This document shows, piece by piece, positions 59,591-64,000 of a stretch of 64,000 nucleotides of DNA. Source of the DNA: CAYFMP01 sp964344215. Its GTDB lineage: Bacteria; Pseudomonadota; Alphaproteobacteria; Rhodospirillales; Casp-alpha2. Location of the stretch: the NCBI GenBank assembly GCA_964344215.1, contig CAYFMP010000002.1:1-64000 (forward strand), written 5' to 3'. Position numbers and translations under genes: made by a program. Under the pieces are notes generated by a model that had not been told where the DNA came from, did not search any database, and saw only the letters and a list, made by a program, of their open reading frames with translations. Within the stretch, counting starts at the first letter, position 1; each line of letters opens with the position of its first letter.

Positions 59591-61002
59591 GAGGCAAGCT
59601 GGCTTACGTCGAAACCGGGATCTAGGCTGGCCAGCAGGGCGCCGGCCTTGTCCATGGTCTCGGCATATTCGGCCGCCGGATCCGAATCGGCGACGATGCC
59701 GCCGCCGGCCTGGGCGACAACGTCGCTGTCGCGGATCACCAGGGTGCGGATGACGATGCTCGATTCCATGGCGCCGTCGAAACCCATCCAGGCGATGGCG
59801 CCGCAATAGGGGCCGCGCCTGGCCGGTTCCAGCTCGTTGATGATCTCCATGGCCCGGATTTTCGGGGCGCCGGTAATCGAACCGCCCGGAAACGCCGCGC
59901 GCAACAGGTCGACGGCATCCCGGTTCGGAGTCAGGCGACCACGCACCTCCGAAACCAGATGGTGGACGTTGGCGAAACTCTCGAGGGCATGCAGCTGGCT
60001 GACTTCGACGCTGCCAATCCGGCACACCCTGGACAGGTCGTTGCGCAGCAGATCGACGATCATCAGATTCTCGGCGCGATCTTTTTCGCTGGCCATCAAC
60101 TCCTCGGCCAACGCCACGTCGGCCTGGTGGGTGTCGCCTCGCGGCCGCGTGCCCTTGATCGGGCGGGTGCTGACCCGGCCGTCTGCACACAGCCTCAGAT
60201 ACCGCTCCGGCGAAGCCGATGCGATGGCGTGGTCGTCGCCTTTCAGGTAGGCCGCGAACGGCGCCGGCGACAGCTTGCGAAGCCGACGGTAAAGCGCGAA
60301 CGGCGTCAATCCCGGCGGCTTTCGGCCGAGCATGCGATGGGTGATGTTGGCCTGAAAGATGTCGCCGGCGTGAATATAGGCGACGGTGCGGCGAACGATG
60401 TCCTCATAGTCCGCACGCGACACCTCCGGCCGCCACGAACCGGCCTCCGACCAGTCGATCTCGCCGAGGCCCGGCGCAGCTTCGGCGATACGGACCGCCA
60501 TCGCGGCGAGCCGCTCGGGCGCGGCGGCACGGTCCGGGTACTGCGGTCCGGCCGTATCGCTGGCGACGATCCAGGCGCGGCGCTCGTGGGTGTCGAAGGC
60601 GGCGACGGTGTCGTAGAGGCCGATCGCCATATCCGGCATGTCGAGGCCTGTTTCACTCTCGCCCGGCAGGTTCTCGAGATGACGGGCCAGTTCGTACCCG
60701 AGAAAGCCGACGGCGCCCGATTGAAACGGCGGCAGGTCGGGATCGGCGCCGACCGTGCGCGATGTCAACTGGTGCTGCAGGACGGAGAACGGATCTCCGT
60801 TCTGCGGCTTGCCGTCGAGGCGGGGACGGTCGGTCGCCGTGATTTTGGCGAAAGGATCGGCCGCGATATAGCTGTAGCGGCCGCGGCCGCCAGCTTCGGC
60901 GGCGCTGTCCAGGAAAGCGACGAACGGGTCGTCGGCGAACGCCGCGAACGCGTTCAGCGGGTCCTGATAGGGGATCGAACGGCTGATCGGTGGCGCGGTC
61001 AT
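59587..61002 (-). CDS. pabB: Aminodeoxychorismate synthase component I
   Basis: A 471-residue chorismate-utilising enzyme of the PabB/TrpE/MenF fold. It amidates chorismate at C4 with ammonia from a PabA glutaminase. The TRPIKGTRPRG motif with Lys marks PabB rather than TrpE (which has Ala). EKDRAENLMIVDLLRNDLSR and FPGGSITGAPKIRAMEII also match. It is followed by pabC via an ATGA overlap. pabA is not in the window. Confidence 0.94.
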   Translation of the reverse strand: MTAPPISRSIPYQDPLNAFAAFADDPFVAFLDSAAEAGGRGRYSYIAADPFAKITATDRPRLDGKPQNGDPFSVLQHQLTSRTVGADPDLPPFQSGAVGFLGYELARHLENLPGESETGLDMPDMAIGLYDTVAAFDTHERRAWIVASDTAGPQYPDRAAAPERLAAMAVRIAEAAPGLGEIDWSEAGSWRPEVSRADYEDIVRRTVAYIHAGDIFQANITHRMLGRKPPGLTPFALYRRLRKLSPAPFAAYLKGDDHAIASASPERYLRLCADGRVSTRPIKGTRPRGDTHQADVALAEELMASEKDRAENLMIVDLLRNDLSRVCRIGSVEVSQLHALESFANVHHLVSEVRGRLTPNRDAVDLLRAAFPGGSITGAPKIRAMEIINELEPARRGPYCGAIAWMGFDGAMESSIVIRTLVIRDSDVVAQAGGGIVADSDPAAEYAETMDKAGALLASLDPGFDVSQLAS

Positions 61003-61048
61003 GGCGTCCCCTGCTCCGCCGCCGGGTCGTGGCGGCGGCGCTGTTGGC

Positions 61049-62035
61049 TCAGAACGATTCGACCAAGACCCGATCGGGCGGCGTGTGTCCGTCGGCGAAG
61101 GTCTTGATGTTGATGAGAACCTTCTCGCCCATGTCGATCCGGCCCTCGAACGTCGCCGAGCTCATATGCGGAAGCAAGACGACGTTCTCCATCGCCACCA
61201 ATTTCGGATTGACGGCCGGCTCGTTCTCGAAAACATCCAAACCGGCACCGGCGATTTCCCCGGCCTGAAGCATGCGGGTCAGAGCGTTCTCGTCGATAAC
61301 CTCACCGCGCGACGTGTTGACGATAACGGCTTGTGGCTGTAGCAGCTTCAGGCGCCTGGCCGAGAGCAGGTGAAAGGTGGCCGGCGTGTGCGGGCAGTTG
61401 ATCGAGATGAAGTCCATACGGGCCAGCATCTGGTCGAGGCTTTCCCAATAGGTCGCCTCCAATTCGGTCTCGGTGTCGTCGTGCACGCGGTGGCGGTTGT
61501 GGTAGTGGATGGACAGGCCGAAACCACGCGCCCGGCGCGCCACGGCGGTGCCGATCCGGCCCATGCCGACGATGCCGAGGCGCTTGCCGAATATCCGGTG
61601 GCCGAGCATGGTCGTGGGCGCCCAGCCCTTCCAGTCGCCGGAGCGCAGCAAGCGCTCGCCTTCGGCCAGTCGGCGGGGCACGGCGAGGATCAGAGCCATG
61701 GTCATGTCGGCCGTATCTTCGGTCAGCACGTCGGGCGTGTTGGTGACGCTGATGCCGCGCTGGCGCGCCGTGGCAAGATCGATGTGATCGACCCCGGTTC
61801 CGTAATTGGCGATCAGGCGCAGGTTGTCGCCGGCCTGCGACAACACGGCTGAATCGATGCGGTCGGTCACCGTCGGCACCAGCACGTCGGCCGTCTTCAC
61901 GGCCTCGATCATTCGGTCTTTCGATAGCGGTTCGTCGTCCAGATTGAGCCGTACGTCGAATAGCTCCATCATCCGCGTTTCGATAACGTCGGGAAGCTTT
62001 CGGGTGACCACCACCAGGGGCTTCTTTTGCGTCAT
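61049..62035 (-). CDS. D-isomer specific 2-hydroxyacid dehydrogenase (glyoxylate reductase-like)
   Basis: A 328-residue NAD(P)-dependent dehydrogenase. NYGTGVDHIDLATA precedes the Rossmann motif GIVGMGRIGTAVARRARGFG. Catalytic residues are the Arg in VNTSRGEVIDENAL, the Glu in DVFENEP and the His in LLPHMSSAT. It probably reduces glyoxylate or a similar 2-oxoacid, like GyaR/GRHPR. The ATG at 62035 has a strong GGGAGGG site. It precedes pabB by 46 bases on the same strand and may be cotranscribed. Confidence 0.88.
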   Translation of the reverse strand: MTQKKPLVVVTRKLPDVIETRMMELFDVRLNLDDEPLSKDRMIEAVKTADVLVPTVTDRIDSAVLSQAGDNLRLIANYGTGVDHIDLATARQRGISVTNTPDVLTEDTADMTMALILAVPRRLAEGERLLRSGDWKGWAPTTMLGHRIFGKRLGIVGMGRIGTAVARRARGFGLSIHYHNRHRVHDDTETELEATYWESLDQMLARMDFISINCPHTPATFHLLSARRLKLLQPQAVIVNTSRGEVIDENALTRMLQAGEIAGAGLDVFENEPAVNPKLVAMENVVLLPHMSSATFEGRIDMGEKVLINIKTFADGHTPPDRVLVESF

Positions 62036-62122
62036 GCATGCCCTCCCAGCGCATCTGACAGGCTCAGGCCATAGCAATACAGGGCCATGATGTCCAGCGC
62101 CCATTGGGCGTTCCGTCGCCCC

Positions 62123-62153
62123 TTGACCGGGGCCGGACAAGCCGCCCTATAAT
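62123..62153 (+). promoter_or_regulatory. Predicted promoter of the SH3 protein gene
   Basis: TTGACC (62123-62128) and a perfect TATAAT (62148-62153) are separated by 19 bp, slightly long. The start near 62160 gives a leader of about 39 bases. It lies between divergent genes. Confidence 0.55.
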
Positions 62154-62198
62154 ACGCCGCTTCCGAGAGAAATTTCGATCACCGGATCGTCTCCAGCC

Positions 62199-62711
62199 AT
62201 GCCTTTATCATCTCTTCGGTTCAAATGCCTGATCGCGATCGCCCTCTTTGCCTTCGGGCCGGCCGCGGGCGCGACGGCGCAGACCCAGGGCAGCGGGCTG
62301 CCGTTGCCGCGTTTCGTCAGCCTGCGGGCCGCCGAGGTCAATATGCGGGCCGGTCCCGGCGTGCAATACCCGGTCGAGTGGGTCTACCACCGCCAGAATC
62401 TGCCAATGGAGGTCATTGCCGAATACGGCACGTGGCGGAAAGTGCGCGACTGGCAGGCGACCCAGGGATGGATTCATCAGAGCATGCTCGGCGGCCGGCG
62501 GTCGTTCATCGTCACAGAAGCGACCCGGACGGTGCGCCGCAAACCCGACGCCAGGAGCGCCCCGATGGCCAGGGCCGAAGCCGGTGCCGTCGGCACCATC
62601 CTCGAATGCCTCGGCTCCTCCGGCTGGTGCCGGGTCGAGATCGGCGGTCATAAGGGGTGGCTGCGCCGGGTCGATTTTTGGGGCGTTTATCCGACCGAGA
62701 CCGTCGAATAG
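62199..62711 (+). CDS. Exported SH3-like domain protein
   Basis: A 170-residue protein with a signal peptide (cleavage probably near residue 27, after ATA). Two bacterial SH3-like segments follow: LRAAEVNMRAGPGVQYPVEWVYHRQNLPMEVI...WRKVRDWQATQGWIHQSML, and TVRRKPDARSAPMARAEAGAVGTILEC...WCRVEIGGHKGWLRRVDFWGVYP. The family is common in alphaproteobacteria as a periplasmic protein of unclear role, presumably binding cell-wall or protein ligands. It diverges from the dehydrogenase and has its own promoter. Confidence 0.88.
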   Translation: MPLSSLRFKCLIAIALFAFGPAAGATAQTQGSGLPLPRFVSLRAAEVNMRAGPGVQYPVEWVYHRQNLPMEVIAEYGTWRKVRDWQATQGWIHQSMLGGRRSFIVTEATRTVRRKPDARSAPMARAEAGAVGTILECLGSSGWCRVEIGGHKGWLRRVDFWGVYPTETVE

Positions 62712-62730
62712 GCGGCGTCGCTTTATCGGC

Positions 62731-63324
62731 CTAGGGCTTGAAATCGCCGGCCAGGGCCCGGCGCACCTCGGCCGGCATGATGGCGATGTGGCCGTAGGCG
62801 GGATGGCCGATACCCACGGTCACCGGCTGCGAGGAATCGCGGAAGCGGGCGATCTGGTCCGGCGAAAAAGGGAAGTGCAGGAATTGGATGGAGGAGGCCT
62901 TGCCGTCGGCCGTCGTCCGGTCGACGTCGTCCTCCGCCACCGCGGCTATGGTGTCGTCGCCGACCGAAAGCGTCACCGTTTCCTCGACGCCGCCGAGCTT
63001 GGCCAGAAAGCGGCCCCGACGTTCGGCATCGTCGATCTCGAACATCAGGGTGGCGACCAGTTCGGCGCCGTTCGGAACGAGCGGGTTGTAGGCCGCCAGT
63101 TCGTCCGGAATCTGGCCCTCGCCACCGCCCTCGATGTAGAGCATTTCGTGGATCTGATGCCACATGGTGTCGTAGCTCTCGAAATAGAACGTAGCGTCGG
63201 GGCCGACCGCGACGCGGCGGTGACGCTTGATTTCGGACATGCGCTTGCGATTGGTGAGACGGATCTCGGCGTAATCCTCCATCGAGATGATGTCGTCACG
63301 GGTGATTTCGGTTTTCGTGTTCAT
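62731..63324 (-). CDS. DUF3501 family protein
   Basis: A 197-residue soluble protein with IMPAEVRRALAGDF at the end and DIISMEDYAEIRLTNRKRMSEIKRHRRVAVGPDATFYFES near the start, the DUF3501 hallmarks. It follows the GlpC/HdrD-like gene by 14 bases on the same strand. Proteins of this family are usually linked with a GlpC-like Fe-S protein and often rubrerythrin, suggesting an electron-transfer or oxidative-stress role. No enzymatic function is known. Confidence 0.85.
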   Translation of the reverse strand: MNTKTEITRDDIISMEDYAEIRLTNRKRMSEIKRHRRVAVGPDATFYFESYDTMWHQIHEMLYIEGGGEGQIPDELAAYNPLVPNGAELVATLMFEIDDAERRGRFLAKLGGVEETVTLSVGDDTIAAVAEDDVDRTTADGKASSIQFLHFPFSPDQIARFRDSSQPVTVGIGHPAYGHIAIMPAEVRRALAGDFKP

Positions 63325-63338
63325 GGCGGTCTCCGCAA

Positions 63339-64000
<662 letters not shown>

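Overview
The window is chromosomal DNA from a GC-rich alphaproteobacterium, most likely of the Rhodospirillales type. Three things point that way: the rpsT-dnaA-dnaN-recF-gyrB block, mutM placed back to back with ubiE-ubiB-coaBC-dut, and a large cobalamin locus with alphaproteobacterial-style Cob proteins. Genes are densely packed, many stop and start codons overlap as ATGA or GTGA, and GTG starts are common. A run of ten Ns at 24092-24101 shows that the contig is a draft or metagenome scaffold. No rRNA, tRNA, CRISPR array, insertion sequence or prophage was recognised.

Layout. 0.17-4.1 kb: two lipoproteins, a TPR-CHAT peptidase-like protein and an alpha/beta hydrolase. 4.2-10.3 kb, minus strand: a tightly coupled corrin-ring operon (cbiX, cobH, cobL, cobI, a cbiG-cobJ fusion, cobM). 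10.5-12.8 kb: an MFS transporter and a membrane-anchored TPR protein. 13.0-25.1 kb: the rest of the cobalamin genes. These are cobD on the plus strand; a long minus-strand run cobS, histidine phosphatase, cobU, cobW, cobN, EamA transporter, cobO, cobQ; and cobT diverging from cobS. 25.1-31.3 kb: a signalling and ion-transport patch with a CPA1 antiporter carrying a cyclic-nucleotide-binding domain, two tandem paralogues that look like degenerate GGDEF-EAL proteins, and a PPP-family phosphatase. 31.4-40.7 kb: surface-sugar genes (UDP-xylose synthase, TPR/2OG-Fe(II) oxygenase, AsnB-type amidotransferase, two-domain dehydrogenase, gmhA, hldE, a methyltransferase-like membrane protein). 40.8-50.3 kb: a class A penicillin-binding protein, then gyrB, recF, dnaN, dnaA, an AT-rich intergenic region and rpsT. 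50.4-58.5 kb: a small exported protein, mutM, ubiE, ubiB, coaBC, dut, an Rrf2 regulator, cysK, moeB/thiF and a DsrE protein. 58.5-64 kb: a truncated nitroreductase, pabC, pabB, a 2-hydroxyacid dehydrogenase, an SH3 protein, a DUF3501 protein and the C-terminal part of a GlpC/HdrD-like protein that runs off the window.

How the genes work together. The cobalamin genes cover most ring methylations, adenosylation, amidation, aminopropanol attachment and nucleotide-loop assembly. The set mixes features of the cobalt-early route (CbiX, CbiG) with the cobalt-late route (CobN). Recognisable cobG/cobZ, cobK, cobB and the CobS/CobT chelatase subunits are not in the window. gmhA and hldE provide heptose precursors, and uxs, asnB and the two-domain dehydrogenase suggest a capsule or O-antigen modification locus. 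The replication block is preceded by an AT-rich stretch and by clusters of GANTC, the CcrM methylation site, which suggests cell-cycle-linked control; this is inference.

The most unusual items are the tandem degenerate GGDEF-EAL pair beside a cNMP-binding antiporter and a PPP phosphatase, the CHAT lipoprotein with its lipoprotein hydrolase neighbour, the mixed cobalamin route with a His-rich CbiX tail, and the nitroreductase gene cut off exactly at the end of dsrE.
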